This document shows positions 35,006-44,249 of a DNA stretch of 58,267 nucleotides, piece by piece. The stretch comes from Gammaproteobacteria bacterium (GTDB taxonomy: Bacteria; Pseudomonadota; Gammaproteobacteria; Enterobacterales; Kangiellaceae), in the NCBI GenBank assembly GCA_013373375.1, contig JABXHY010000022.1, positions 1 to 58,267 of the forward strand, given 5' to 3'. The stretch's first letter is position 1; each line of letters begins with the position of its first letter. The notes beneath the pieces were generated by a model. That model did no database searches. It was not told the DNA's origin and worked only from the letters and a program-made list of their open reading frames with translations. The position numbers and the translations under genes are program-made.

Positions 35006-36304
35006 ATGACCTATTTAAAACCCATTGATTCTAGCGAGCATTCAATACCGGTTGACGACATTATGATTAATGGCCGAATTTCGGCTGAGTTATTGGACAG
35101 TCGAGATGGATTGTCTGCTAAAAAAAATGAATTTGTTTTACCTGAAGGTGTTATTTATCTCGATGGTAATTCGCTAGGCCCAATGCCCAGAGCAGCACAA
35201 ATAAGAAGTCGGGAAGTGGTTGAAAACCAATGGTCAAACGATTTAATTACGAGCTGGAACAAACATCAATGGATCGATCTTCCTGAACTTGTGGGAGCGA
35301 AAATTGCACCACTTATTGGCGCAAAACCAACCGAAGTTATCTGCTGTGATTCCGTATCGGTTAATCTTTTTAAATTGCTTGCTCTGGGTTTACAGTTGCA
35401 ACCGGGGCGAACAAAAATTTTGTCACAACGCGATAACTTTCCAACCGACTTATACATAGCACAAGGTTTGCAAAAAATATTATCCTCCGAACAATGCGAG
35501 TTGATAGCGGTTGACGAAGCCGACATTGAATCATTCTTAACGGAAGATATTGCTATATTGACTCTGACCCAGGTGAATTTTCGTTCTGGCCAAGTTCATA
35601 ACATAAAGAAATTAACGGAAAAGGCACATCAAAAAGGCATTTTAGTCATCTGGGATCTTGCGCATAGTGCTGGAGTGATGCCAATAGAATTGGATCAATG
35701 GAATGTTGATTTCGCAGTCGGTTGTGGCTACAAATATTTTAACGGTGGTCCCGGTGCTCCTGCATTTGTTTTTGCTGCAGAGCGATGGCATTCGAAATTA
35801 AATCAACCATTAGCTGGATGGATGGGACATATAAGTCCGTTTGATTTTTCTCCCGAATATGAAGGTGCTCAGAATATAAAGCAGTTTTTGTGTGGCACGC
35901 CTTCAGTAATTTCTATGGCAGTGCTTGATGCTGCATTAGACGTCTACCGAGATCTTTCAATCGACGATGTTAGGTGTAAAGCACTGCAGCTAGCTGATTT
36001 CTTTGCATTTCAAGTATCGCAAAGTAACGAGCTAGATGATTTAGTTTTGATTAGCCCAACTAAACATGAGTTGCGTGGCAGTCAGCTTGCTTATCAGCAC
36101 TCTTACGCTTATGCCATTTGTCAGGCGCTTATTGCTCACGGTGTGATTGCAGATTTTCGTGAACCTAATTTACTTCGCTTTGGTTTTTCTCCGCTCTTTT
36201 TAACCTTTAGTGAAATCGAACAGTCAGTTTCAATTTTAAGAAAAATAATGTCGGAAAAGGAGTATTTGAAAGAAGAGTTTAACAGACGACAAAAGGTCAC
36301 TTAA
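35006..36304 (+). CDS. kynU: Kynureninase
   Basis: A 432-residue PLP-dependent hydrolase that converts kynurenine to anthranilate plus alanine, or 3-hydroxykynurenine to 3-hydroxyanthranilate. Family features are IYLDGNSLGPMPRAA, the IWDLAHSAGVMPIELD strand (Asp that holds the pyridine nitrogen), the PLP lysine K243 in GCGYKYFNGGPGAPAF, and LRFGFSPLFL near the end. It is preceded by the exported HGGxW hydrolase and ends in a terminator shared with the convergent M17 gene. No kynA (tryptophan dioxygenase) or kynB is in the window. Confidence 0.95.
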   Translation: MTYLKPIDSSEHSIPVDDIMINGRISAELLDSRDGLSAKKNEFVLPEGVIYLDGNSLGPMPRAAQIRSREVVENQWSNDLITSWNKHQWIDLPELVGAKIAPLIGAKPTEVICCDSVSVNLFKLLALGLQLQPGRTKILSQRDNFPTDLYIAQGLQKILSSEQCELIAVDEADIESFLTEDIAILTLTQVNFRSGQVHNIKKLTEKAHQKGILVIWDLAHSAGVMPIELDQWNVDFAVGCGYKYFNGGPGAPAFVFAAERWHSKLNQPLAGWMGHISPFDFSPEYEGAQNIKQFLCGTPSVISMAVLDAALDVYRDLSIDDVRCKALQLADFFAFQVSQSNELDDLVLISPTKHELRGSQLAYQHSYAYAICQALIAHGVIADFREPNLLRFGFSPLFLTFSEIEQSVSILRKIMSEKEYLKEEFNRRQKVT

Positions 36305-36370
36305 AGATTAAGCGAAGTAAATAGGGTAGCTATAGTAACTATCGAGCTAAACCGCTATAAATTTAAAGCA

Positions 36371-36402
36371 ATAAAAAACGCCAGATTGTTGGCGTTTTTT
36401 AT
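36371..36402. terminator. Bidirectional terminator between kynU and the M17 peptidase gene
   Basis: AAAAAACGCCA (about 36374-36384) pairs with TGGCGTTTTTT (36390-36400) around GATTG. A-rich on one side and T-rich on the other, so it can serve both converging genes. Confidence 0.85.
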
Positions 36403-36430
36403 TGCTTTTGTAAAACGGAATTGGCTAAAT

Positions 36431-37951
36431 TTATTTTGTATGATTATCTAAAATCCATTGAGTTAGTAATCGAACGCCAAATCCGGTTCCGCCCACCGGT
36501 ACTTCTCCTTTAGCGGATGAACTGAGAGCATTTCCTGCAATATCTAAATGTGCCCATCGAGTATCTCCCGCAAAATATTGCAAGAAGCTCGCTGCAGTTG
36601 AAGCGCCAGGTCCTCCATTACCAATATTTGCAATATCCGCAATATCACTTTTTAACTTATCTTTGTAGTCCAAAGGTAATCGCCAAAGGTTTTCATTTAC
36701 GGTTTTTCCACTGTTGGTTAATTGTGAAACCAGTTCATCGTCAGCTGAAAAAATGGCTGCGTACTCATTTCCTACTGCTCTAACTTTCGAACCTGTTAAA
36801 GTTGCGACATCGACCATCACTTTTGGATTGTAATATTTGCGTGCGTACCACATGGCATCTGATAAAACCAGTCGACCTTCTGCATCCGTATTTAAAATTT
36901 CAACACTCACTCCTTCTGCAGTACGAATGACATCGCCAGGTGTTACTGAAGTCTCGGAAACCATGTTTGCAGCCATCCCCATTACAGCCACAACATTTAC
37001 TTTTACTTTTTGTAAGGCTAGCGCTTTTACAGTACCCATCACGGCAGCTGCTCCTGCCATGTCAGATTTCATTCGAGCGATACTAGAACCGGTTTTGATA
37101 TTGTAACCACCAGAGTCGAACGTGATGCCTTTACCAACCAGTGCAATAGGTTGACTATCGTCACCCTCGTAATGAACGATTACTAAACGAGATCCCATTT
37201 TACTGCCACGACCAACCGCTTCCAAGGCGCCCATACCTAGATTTTTGATTTGTTTTGGTGACAGTACTTTTACTGAAACATTATCGATATCCTCGAGATC
37301 TTCTGCTATATCGACATAGTCAATCGGAGTCATATGAGTCGCTGTTTCACTGATCAAATCTCTTGCTAGAAAAATACCTTTTTCTAACAGGTTTAGAGGT
37401 TGATAAGCTTCGCGTGTCAGTGGCGCGTTATCACTTATGATTGAAAAAAAGGTTTCTGGTGACTTTTCTTTTAAGTATTTTTCAAACCGATATAATCGAA
37501 GGTTAATTCCGTGAGCAATCCAAGCTGAAAAATGTTCATTATTAATTACCGAAATGCCGCGAGTATCGACGGTTACCTGAGTGACATTTTTTCTATTGAG
37601 TTTACCTGCCAATTCACCGCCTAACTTAGTGATTTTTGCTTGTGTTAAGTCATTTTTATCGCCGAGCCCCACAACAATAAGTCGGGCATTGGATAGACCA
37701 TTGGGTGCTACAATTTCAATAGTACTTCCATATTCTGATTCAAACTGCTCAATTTCTATTGCGTGTTTCAGTTGCTGCTTAGATTGCTCTGTTAACTCAT
37801 CAAGTCGAGACGAGGGAGTGTCTTTGATCGAGAAAGTTACTAACGTAGTTTTATCATCGCTGATGATTTGATCGATGAACTTAATGTCACTTGCAATGCT
37901 GTTCGTTGATATTATTAGTACTAAAAGAAATTTAAGGTATCGCATATTCAC
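36431..37951 (-). CDS. M17-family leucyl aminopeptidase with signal peptide
   Basis: A 506-residue two-metal aminopeptidase. The metal and catalytic residues are in VGKGITFDSGGYNIKTG (K, D), MKSDMAGAA (D) and NTDAEGRLVLSD (D, E and the catalytic R). The N-terminus MNMRYLKFLLVLIISTNSIAS is a signal peptide, whereas E. coli PepA is cytoplasmic and multifunctional in DNA binding. The exported form suggests peptide scavenging in the periplasm. Otherwise it is near PepA length, with a recognisable N-terminal lobe (residues 25-180). The ATG at 37951 is used. Confidence 0.9.
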   Translation of the reverse strand: MNMRYLKFLLVLIISTNSIASDIKFIDQIISDDKTTLVTFSIKDTPSSRLDELTEQSKQQLKHAIEIEQFESEYGSTIEIVAPNGLSNARLIVVGLGDKNDLTQAKITKLGGELAGKLNRKNVTQVTVDTRGISVINNEHFSAWIAHGINLRLYRFEKYLKEKSPETFFSIISDNAPLTREAYQPLNLLEKGIFLARDLISETATHMTPIDYVDIAEDLEDIDNVSVKVLSPKQIKNLGMGALEAVGRGSKMGSRLVIVHYEGDDSQPIALVGKGITFDSGGYNIKTGSSIARMKSDMAGAAAVMGTVKALALQKVKVNVVAVMGMAANMVSETSVTPGDVIRTAEGVSVEILNTDAEGRLVLSDAMWYARKYYNPKVMVDVATLTGSKVRAVGNEYAAIFSADDELVSQLTNSGKTVNENLWRLPLDYKDKLKSDIADIANIGNGGPGASTAASFLQYFAGDTRWAHLDIAGNALSSSAKGEVPVGGTGFGVRLLTQWILDNHTK

Positions 37952-38060
37952 TCCGAATTTATCATTTGAAGCAAGTGTAAAAAATTAGATGAGATAATAG
38001 AAGCATCAAAAAGTAACAAACTTTTGAATAAACCATAAGTAAAATAAGGATTTAAGTTAT

Positions 38061-39092
38061 CTAATCACTTAGCTTTGTATTTGGTGTTAATGTAACGGCG
38101 GGATCCCAAATTCTGTCCCAGATTTTAGAAATAGAGCTAAAATCCCTCGGGGCGGTAACCGTTCTAGGTTTTATGGGCGTTATTTTTTCAGCTCCAATTT
38201 GACCAACCGCAAAATTAAAAACATAGTGTGGTTCCAATCCCATTCGAATATCGCTGAGAATAACCTGATTATCTTCAATATCAACTCGATAGAATCCTTT
38301 GGTGAACCAGCTTAATCTTTCTACGGCCCAAGAGTTTTCTATTCCCGTTAATAACTCTTTACTTTGAGGATAGGGAGTGAACACTGGCTTGGCTTCGCCG
38401 TCAAAAATAGAGTAAAAACTGTCATAGTAGCTATTATCGTGTATTACAATGACTCGCCATAGGAAAGTATTAAAAGGTGTAGGGGTAGTCAAAACTTGAG
38501 TAGAAGGATCGGGTTTAATCGGGAGAGAGTTCCATGCAATATGCTCAACATAAAGTTTTACAAAACCCGACCAGCACAAATAGGCGGTACTGATTAGTAA
38601 ACCTATCGTATTAGCTTTCCCGCTATCTCCATTGTTTTTATGTCTGAGTAAACTCACACTCAAACCAATCAGCAATGGTAAGGTATATAAGGGATCAATT
38701 ATAAAAACGGTCGACCATGTGGCCGAATAGTCTATTAAGGGCCAAAATATTTGAGTGCCATAAACAGTGAATGAATCAAGTAGAGCGTGCGTTGATAAGC
38801 AAAAGTAAACTAAACAAAACCAACGCCAAAATTGATTCCCGACAGCTGTTGATTGCCATTTATTGAGTAACCAGGCAAATAGTGGGGTGACCAATAGCAT
38901 CATGAATAATGAATGGGTTGCTGAGCGGTGGTAAGTAAAGTCGCTAACAACATCTCCAAGTGGAACTAATACATCGAGGTCAGGTAGAGTGCCAAAGATG
39001 GCACCATACAATGCTGCCTTACGACCAAATTGTTTTCCTGCGGTCGCGTCTGCAACTGCTGCGCCGAGAACGATTTGAGTGACTGAATCCAT
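38061..39092 (-). CDS. YdjM/DUF457-family membrane-bound metal-dependent hydrolase
   Basis: A 343-residue membrane protein with 4-5 helices. The family motif is at the N-terminus: MDSVTQIVLGAAVADA, then GTLPDLDVLVPLGD (Asp pair) and YHRSATHSL (H-R-x-x-x-H), the likely metal site. It matches the LexA-regulated YdjM/DUF457 group, in which phospholipid or prenyl-phosphate hydrolysis has been suggested. The C-terminal 150 residues are soluble and less conserved. No LexA box was noticed upstream. Confidence 0.85.
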   Translation of the reverse strand: MDSVTQIVLGAAVADATAGKQFGRKAALYGAIFGTLPDLDVLVPLGDVVSDFTYHRSATHSLFMMLLVTPLFAWLLNKWQSTAVGNQFWRWFCLVYFCLSTHALLDSFTVYGTQIFWPLIDYSATWSTVFIIDPLYTLPLLIGLSVSLLRHKNNGDSGKANTIGLLISTAYLCWSGFVKLYVEHIAWNSLPIKPDPSTQVLTTPTPFNTFLWRVIVIHDNSYYDSFYSIFDGEAKPVFTPYPQSKELLTGIENSWAVERLSWFTKGFYRVDIEDNQVILSDIRMGLEPHYVFNFAVGQIGAEKITPIKPRTVTAPRDFSSISKIWDRIWDPAVTLTPNTKLSD

Positions 39093-39158
39093 AGACTGTG
39101 TTTGGGTAATCCGAGTTATTATTGTTTTTAATACGACGATAACCGAAAGGTGGGAAGA

Positions 39159-39644
39159 TTAATCACCTGCATTAATGATTCGAACAATAAACCAGCGTTT
39201 GAAATGCCCCTGTTTAAAACACAGCTTTTCATCTTTTACCATATCGTTATGGTATACGGCGCCAAAAGTACAATACTCTTGGTCAGATAATTTTAGCAAC
39301 TGCTGTCCTTCCAAAATATCGCTAAGATGCTTCCACCCAATACCTTGATATTCCTCAAACAGTTTGGAATCGTCCAGCTGGAATGCTTGTAAAAAGTTAG
39401 TAACGGCATTGGCTCCCTGAATAAACATACCTCCAAAATCTCGCTCTATGGTAAATTCTTGAGCAACAGCCTCGATGACAGGGTAGATATTTTTCTCTTG
39501 TGAAGCTTTCTGTAAGGCAGTGATTCTTTCCTGCAGTTTGGCAGGAGCCTCTTCTCGTTTAACCAAACTACTTTCAGCGTAGCTTAGCTGCGTAACACCA
39601 AGGAATGTAAGCCAAACAATGGAAAACATTTTCATCAGATTCAT
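39159..39644 (-). CDS. Exported protein of unknown function
   Basis: A 161-residue precursor with a signal peptide (about MFSIVWLTFLGVTQLSYAES). Two in-frame ATGs, at 39644 and 39635, are close; either is possible. The mature part opens with a helix (LQERITALQKASQEKN) and then strand-like blocks containing DFGGMFIQGANAV, GWKHLSDILEGQQLL and EYCTFGAVY. Two cysteines (C in EYCTF and KLCFKQG) could form a disulfide. No motif that I recognise. It is 66 bases from the DUF457 gene and runs the same way. Confidence 0.55.
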   Translation of the reverse strand: MNLMKMFSIVWLTFLGVTQLSYAESSLVKREEAPAKLQERITALQKASQEKNIYPVIEAVAQEFTIERDFGGMFIQGANAVTNFLQAFQLDDSKLFEEYQGIGWKHLSDILEGQQLLKLSDQEYCTFGAVYHNDMVKDEKLCFKQGHFKRWFIVRIINAGD

Positions 39645-39828
39645 CAGCGGTTCTCGCGTTTCGAAGATCTATGTTTGCTTAAGCATAGCAAACCGCGTTT
39701 CGGTTGAGTATGAATTAAAGTGAAATATATATCTATTATGTCGATTAAAAGCGACTAATAATGGCTATTTAATATCTAATAATTAAATATTATGCTGAGT
39801 GTCAAATCGCTTTGATGTGGAGGTTAGT

Positions 39829-40545
39829 ATGCAACACTATTCCCAACAGTACTCAGAGGACACCCTTCGACGAGCTGCAGACAGAGGTCGAGTTTCCATG
39901 GGGTGGCTGGACAGTCGCCACAGTTTTTCTTTTGGTCACTACTTTGATCCTCAGCATATGGGGTTGTCAGCACTTAGAGTAATTAATGATGATCGAGTGA
40001 AAGGTGGTGCTGGTTTTTCGCCACACAGTCATCAAAATATGGAAATCATCTCTTATGTGTTAGAAGGCGCAATTGAACATCAAGACAGTTTAGGTAACCA
40101 GTTTGTGGTGCCTGCTGGTGATGTACAACGAATGAGCGCAGGTTCTGGTATAACCCACTCGGAGTATAATCATTCTGCTGATGAAGAACTTCGTTTTCTG
40201 CAAATTTGGATAATTCCTAATAAGCTAGGAGGCGAACCGAGTTATGAACAAAAAACAATTAATCAAACAGAGGCCTTTACACCGTTGGTTACATCAGATG
40301 GGCGAGACGGTTCTCTCTCTATGCAACAGGATGCGAATTTATATCGGCTAATAATGCAGCAGGGCGATAACGAGCAAATTAATTTATCGCAACGAAAAGG
40401 TTATCTCCATGTTATAAAAGGAGAGTTAGAAGTTTTAGGAAAACAACTAAAAGTTGGCGACGCGTTTGCATTTGTGAGTCCTCAAAATATTGAGATCAAT
40501 GCATCTCAAAATAGCGAAGAACTTTGGTTTGACTTGCCCAGCTAA
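39829..40545 (+). CDS. Pirin-family cupin protein (YhaK/quercetinase-like)
   Basis: A 238-residue double-cupin protein. The metal-binding cupin motif is FSPHSHQNMEIISYVLEGAIEH, then GDVQRMSAGSGITHSE. The N-terminal RAADRGRVSMGWLDSRHSFSFGHYFDP is typical of bacterial pirins of the YhaK type. Some bacterial pirins are quercetin dioxygenases, others redox sensors or regulators of metabolism. The ATG at 39829 is chosen because GGAGG (39819-39823) lies five bases before it, whereas an in-frame GTG at 39799 has none. The next gene is a Kef-type antiporter and the one after is another pirin. Confidence 0.87.
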   Translation: MQHYSQQYSEDTLRRAADRGRVSMGWLDSRHSFSFGHYFDPQHMGLSALRVINDDRVKGGAGFSPHSHQNMEIISYVLEGAIEHQDSLGNQFVVPAGDVQRMSAGSGITHSEYNHSADEELRFLQIWIIPNKLGGEPSYEQKTINQTEAFTPLVTSDGRDGSLSMQQDANLYRLIMQQGDNEQINLSQRKGYLHVIKGELEVLGKQLKVGDAFAFVSPQNIEINASQNSEELWFDLPS

Positions 40546-40616
40546 TGCTGGGCTTTAGTCTTATACGTGACACTTTATAACATTTAACGCAGTATAGAAT
40601 TATAAGGATAAAGTTA

Positions 40617-42380
40617 ATGGAAAAAATAACGCCACTGGCTATGGTTTTGTTGTTTTTGTTTGCTGCGGTGGTTGCTGTTCCGCTATTCAAAAAAATAAAA
40701 CTTGGTGCGATTTTAGGTTATTTGGCTGCGGGTGTTGTGTTAGGTCCTTATGGTTTTGGGATTGTGACTGATGCGGACAGTATGCTTCACTTCGCTGAAA
40801 TTGGTGTTGTCTTGTTACTGTTTGTTATTGGATTAGAACTTGATCCAGAAAAGCTATGGTCGATGAGGCGGCACATTGCAGGTTTAGGTGTTGCTCAACT
40901 GCTTTTCTCTGCATTATTAATCGGACTAGTTGTAGTTGTTTTGACTCATTCCATTAATATTGGGTTGATCTTAGGTTTAAGCTTGGGGTTGTCGTCTACT
41001 GCATTTGCAATTCAGCTAATGGCAGAGAAAGGTGTTATGGCGAGACAAGAAGGGCGTCGTGGTTTTGCCATTTTGTTACTTCAGGATCTCGCTGTAATCC
41101 CGATTTTATTTTTAGTCGGCGCTTTAGCTACAAATGTAACGGCAGAAACAGTTAGTTGGTATTGGAGTATTTTGGCGATTATATCCTTATTGGTGATTGG
41201 TCGTTATGGAATTATTCCTGTACTCGCAATGGTCACGCGATACGGTAGTCGAGAAACAATGACCGCTGCTAGTTTACTGATTGTTGTGGGTGCTGCTTAT
41301 CTAATGTACGTCGCAGGCTTATCCATGGGAATGGGTGCTTTTATTGCCGGAATTTTACTCGCTAACTCGAGCTTCAAGCATCAACTAGAAAGCGACATAG
41401 AACCGTTTAAAGGAATCACTCTCGGACTCTTTTTTATCGCGATTGGAATGACGCTGGATTTGCCATTGTTATTGGAAAAGCCATTTCTCTTGCTCATTTT
41501 TGCTCTCGCTCTGATGTTTTTAAAAACAGTGATTATAGGTGTATTGTTTAAGCTCGGCGGAGTGGACTGGCGTTCGGGATTAAAAGTCGCGTTGATGCTT
41601 TCGCAGGGGGGAGAGTTTGCTTTTGTAATCATTTCTCAAGCATCTGCTGGAGGCGTTGTGCCAATTGAAATTGCGAATCAAGTTAATCTAGTTGTTGGCC
41701 TATCTATGGCGCTCACATCACCTTTGGTGAGTATATTAGATTGGATTGTCACCTCTAAAAAAACTGTGAATACGCAGCAGGTCGATGAAGTGATTCCTTC
41801 GGAAAAAGCAGAAGTATTGATTCTTGGTTTCGGTCGGTTTGGACAAACAACAGGACGGATTTTGGCGGCGAATAATATTCCATTTATTGCCATTGACAAA
41901 AATGCAGAGCATATCGAATTTGTTCGAAAGTTTGGTAACCAAGTTTATTTTGGTGATGCTAGCCGATTGGATGTTTTACAGAATGCAGGAATTGAATCAG
42001 TAAAAGTCGTGCTGGTTGGAACGGATGATATGGCACAAACCGAATCGATAGTCCGCTTAATCAAACATGAATACCCGAAAGTGAGAGTGGTGACTCGTGC
42101 TCGTAATCGAAGTGCTTATTGGTCGTTGAAGGCAGCAGGTGCCGATCAGGTTATAAGAGAAGTATTTAAAGCCAGCCTTGATGCTGCAAGTTATGCTTTG
42201 ACCTCTATTGGTTTTAGTTCCAGTGAAGCCTTGCGAAAGGTTGAGCGTTTTGAGACGCACGATCATCAACTGTTAAACGATACCTTTGTGCATCGAGATG
42301 ATATTGAGCAATTAATTACTTTAGGCAAACAAGGACGTTCTGATCTCGAAAGAATTTTTAATGAAGACAAAAAAAGTTAA
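40617..42380 (+). CDS. Kef-type (CPA2) potassium/proton antiporter with RCK (TrkA-N) domain
   Basis: A 587-residue protein. Residues 1-375 have 12-13 hydrophobic helices of the CPA2 family; recognisable are AAGVVLGPYGFG, GLELDPEKLWSMRRHI and LSSTAFAIQLMAEKGV. The C-terminal TrkA-N domain has the Rossmann motif ILGFGRFGQTTGRIL and ends with a KASLDAASYALT segment. KefB and KefC open in the cell when glutathione adducts bind this domain, acidifying the cytoplasm to resist electrophiles. Glutathione contacts cannot be verified by eye. Flanked by pirins on both sides. Confidence 0.88.
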   Translation: MEKITPLAMVLLFLFAAVVAVPLFKKIKLGAILGYLAAGVVLGPYGFGIVTDADSMLHFAEIGVVLLLFVIGLELDPEKLWSMRRHIAGLGVAQLLFSALLIGLVVVVLTHSINIGLILGLSLGLSSTAFAIQLMAEKGVMARQEGRRGFAILLLQDLAVIPILFLVGALATNVTAETVSWYWSILAIISLLVIGRYGIIPVLAMVTRYGSRETMTAASLLIVVGAAYLMYVAGLSMGMGAFIAGILLANSSFKHQLESDIEPFKGITLGLFFIAIGMTLDLPLLLEKPFLLLIFALALMFLKTVIIGVLFKLGGVDWRSGLKVALMLSQGGEFAFVIISQASAGGVVPIEIANQVNLVVGLSMALTSPLVSILDWIVTSKKTVNTQQVDEVIPSEKAEVLILGFGRFGQTTGRILAANNIPFIAIDKNAEHIEFVRKFGNQVYFGDASRLDVLQNAGIESVKVVLVGTDDMAQTESIVRLIKHEYPKVRVVTRARNRSAYWSLKAAGADQVIREVFKASLDAASYALTSIGFSSSEALRKVERFETHDHQLLNDTFVHRDDIEQLITLGKQGRSDLERIFNEDKKS

Positions 42381-42462
42381 ACGAAAAAATGTTTGTTTCA
42401 ATTTTTAATTTAAAAATAAACTGATGGATATCGAACCAACATTACAGTAGTCGGAGAAATAA

Positions 42463-43317
42463 ATGCCACAATTATTGAGTTCGAAAGCAAAAGATTTAGG
42501 TGGTTTTTCTGTTAAACGTATCTTGCCCCATGAAGAGCGTCGAATGGTTGGGCCTTTTGTATTTTTTGATCACATGGGCCCAGCAAAATTTCCTGCTGGA
42601 ACAGGTATCAATGTTAGACCACATCCGCATATTGGATTAGCGACAGTGACGTATTTGTTTAAAGGATCGATATTACATCGTGATAGCTTAGGCTCGATTC
42701 AAGAGATACATCCTGGTGATGTTAACTGGATGACAGCAGGAAAAGGAATTGTGCATTCAGAGCGTGAAACTATTGAAGTAAGAGGTCAAAATCACGAATT
42801 AGACGGCATTCAATGTTGGGTGGTTTTGCCCGAGGATAAAGCAGAGATAGAGCCTTCATTTTTACACGTGCCGAAAACTCAACTGCCATATATTCACAGA
42901 GAAAAAGTTTTAATGCGTTTGATCGCTGGAGATGCTTTTGGTCGAACCTCACCAGTTAAAACTCACTCTCCCATGTTTTATCTTGATGTAATAGCAGAAG
43001 CTGAAGCTGTAATAGAAAGACCCTGTGGCGATTTTGAAACTGCAATTTATTTGCAAATGGGCAAAGTTACGATCTCCGATAAAGAATTTTCTGCGGGAGA
43101 CTTCGTGGTATTTAGCCAAGATGATCAAAAACTTATAGTCACAGAAAATGCAAGGTTTCTCATGTTAGGTGGAGAGGCTTTTCCGCAAGCGCCTCATATG
43201 TTTTGGAATTTTGTTTCATTTGACAGGCAAAAAATTGAAGCTGCGAAGATAAAATGGAAAGAAGGTAAATTTCCTAATATCCCGGGCGATGATGAAGAGT
43301 ATATCGCTTTAGAGTGA
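42463..43317 (+). CDS. Pirin-family cupin protein (YhhW-like)
   Basis: A 284-residue double-cupin protein, close to animal pirin length. RPHPHIGLATVTYLFKGSILHRDSLG then GKGIVHSERE forms the metal site. It differs in length and sequence from the pirin at 39829, so it is not a recent duplicate. AGAAAT and GGAG precede the ATG. It lies 82 bases downstream of the Kef-type gene and is probably cotranscribed. Likely role: redox-responsive cupin or quercetinase; partner unknown. Confidence 0.87.
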   Translation: MPQLLSSKAKDLGGFSVKRILPHEERRMVGPFVFFDHMGPAKFPAGTGINVRPHPHIGLATVTYLFKGSILHRDSLGSIQEIHPGDVNWMTAGKGIVHSERETIEVRGQNHELDGIQCWVVLPEDKAEIEPSFLHVPKTQLPYIHREKVLMRLIAGDAFGRTSPVKTHSPMFYLDVIAEAEAVIERPCGDFETAIYLQMGKVTISDKEFSAGDFVVFSQDDQKLIVTENARFLMLGGEAFPQAPHMFWNFVSFDRQKIEAAKIKWKEGKFPNIPGDDEEYIALE

Positions 43318-43684
43318 GAGTTAAGCAGCTAAGTAAGTGCATATAAGCCTATTGACTGAGCAAAATGGAATGCCTTTTGTAAAGACTTTGTCTAGGATTT
43401 GCAGTGACAGAATTCGATTTATGGTTTACCTTTAAAATAAGGCTTTTAATTTACCAATGGCCTTGAGATCCAATATTTATCCCCAATATATCAGAACTAA
43501 TTGAAGCAATAGTTGTCAGAAGTTAGCTGAACCACCAGACCATGTCCAAACTGGCTAGGATGCCAAAGTAACGCGTTTGTTTTTTAGTTGATAGTGTTCG
43601 ATGGAAAGAGTTGTTTAGAACAGTTCGACTAAAAAAAGAAACTTTGTTTAACCCGAGAAGCATAAGTCTTTAGAGGAACAGAAA
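43318..43684. other. Intergenic stretch, no gene found
   Basis: About 370 bases between the second pirin and a small gene. No open frame with a good start, no repeat, no strong hairpin-T terminator. A ribosome-binding site AGAGGA (about 43672-43677) belongs to the next gene. Confidence 0.45.
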
Positions 43685-43915
43685 ATGGAAAAAAATACAT
43701 TGGTAACCTTTGATGCAAGAGAGCTTTCCCGACCAATTAAGCAATCGTTAGTTGGATACCCACGTTGGATGATGCAGTTATTAGGCGCCCAGGAAATTTC
43801 ACAAGGCGACTTAAAAATAAATGGAAGAGAACTGCCGGAAAGACTCGATACGGTCGAGCAAGTTATTGAAATGTTAACCGCCGAAACCGCGGCTAATGAA
43901 GAGCACAACCTCTAA
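43685..43915 (+). CDS. Small hypothetical protein
   Basis: A 76-residue acidic soluble protein with no signal peptide, cysteine or membrane helix. ELSRPIKQSLVGYPRWMMQLLGAQEIS is a compact middle part with paired tryptophan and proline. RLDTVEQVIEMLTAET is helical. I do not recognise a family. AGAGGA lies 8 bases before the ATG, and base usage looks coding. It shares direction with the following small gene. Confidence 0.5.
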   Translation: MEKNTLVTFDARELSRPIKQSLVGYPRWMMQLLGAQEISQGDLKINGRELPERLDTVEQVIEMLTAETAANEEHNL

Positions 43916-44096
43916 ACATAAATAATAAGCGCTCACCTTGTAAAGTGTGAGCGTAACAACCCATTCAGTATTCCGCTCCACCAAAGTTAACGTTGATTAG
44001 AACTATTAAAGTTGCAGTCAAACGTATCCAATACCTTTTATGGCTATCGCAAAGGTTGGCTGGCCATCAGGAAATGTGATTACACAGGAGAATTTC

Positions 44097-44249
44097 ATGA
44101 ACAGAAGAAGTCGAAAAATAATGGTGCCGAAAAAAGGGCACTATTATTGGTTAGAGAAAGCACGAGATAAAGTGAGTGATGAAGCGACTAATATGCAGGA
44201 AGTTGAAGTGCGCGAAAAGCACAAACAAGGATTGTCGTCGGTAAGTTAG
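44097..44249 (+). CDS. Very small basic hypothetical protein
   Basis: A 50-residue protein, MNRRSRKIMVPKKGHYYWLEKARD at its start, with a basic N-terminal half and an acidic, Glu-rich second half (SDEATNMQEVEVREKH). It is very short, so coding is not certain. CAGGAG (44085-44090), six bases before the ATG at 44097, supports it over an earlier in-frame ATG at 44040. No family recognised. Confidence 0.45.
   Translation: MNRRSRKIMVPKKGHYYWLEKARDKVSDEATNMQEVEVREKHKQGLSSVS

Noticed and set aside
26026-36304. Single kynurenine-degradation island including the ACMSD-like gene and kynU
   Set aside because: Eight kilobases of unrelated genes on both strands separate them, and no dioxygenase or kynA is present, so no operon can be claimed.
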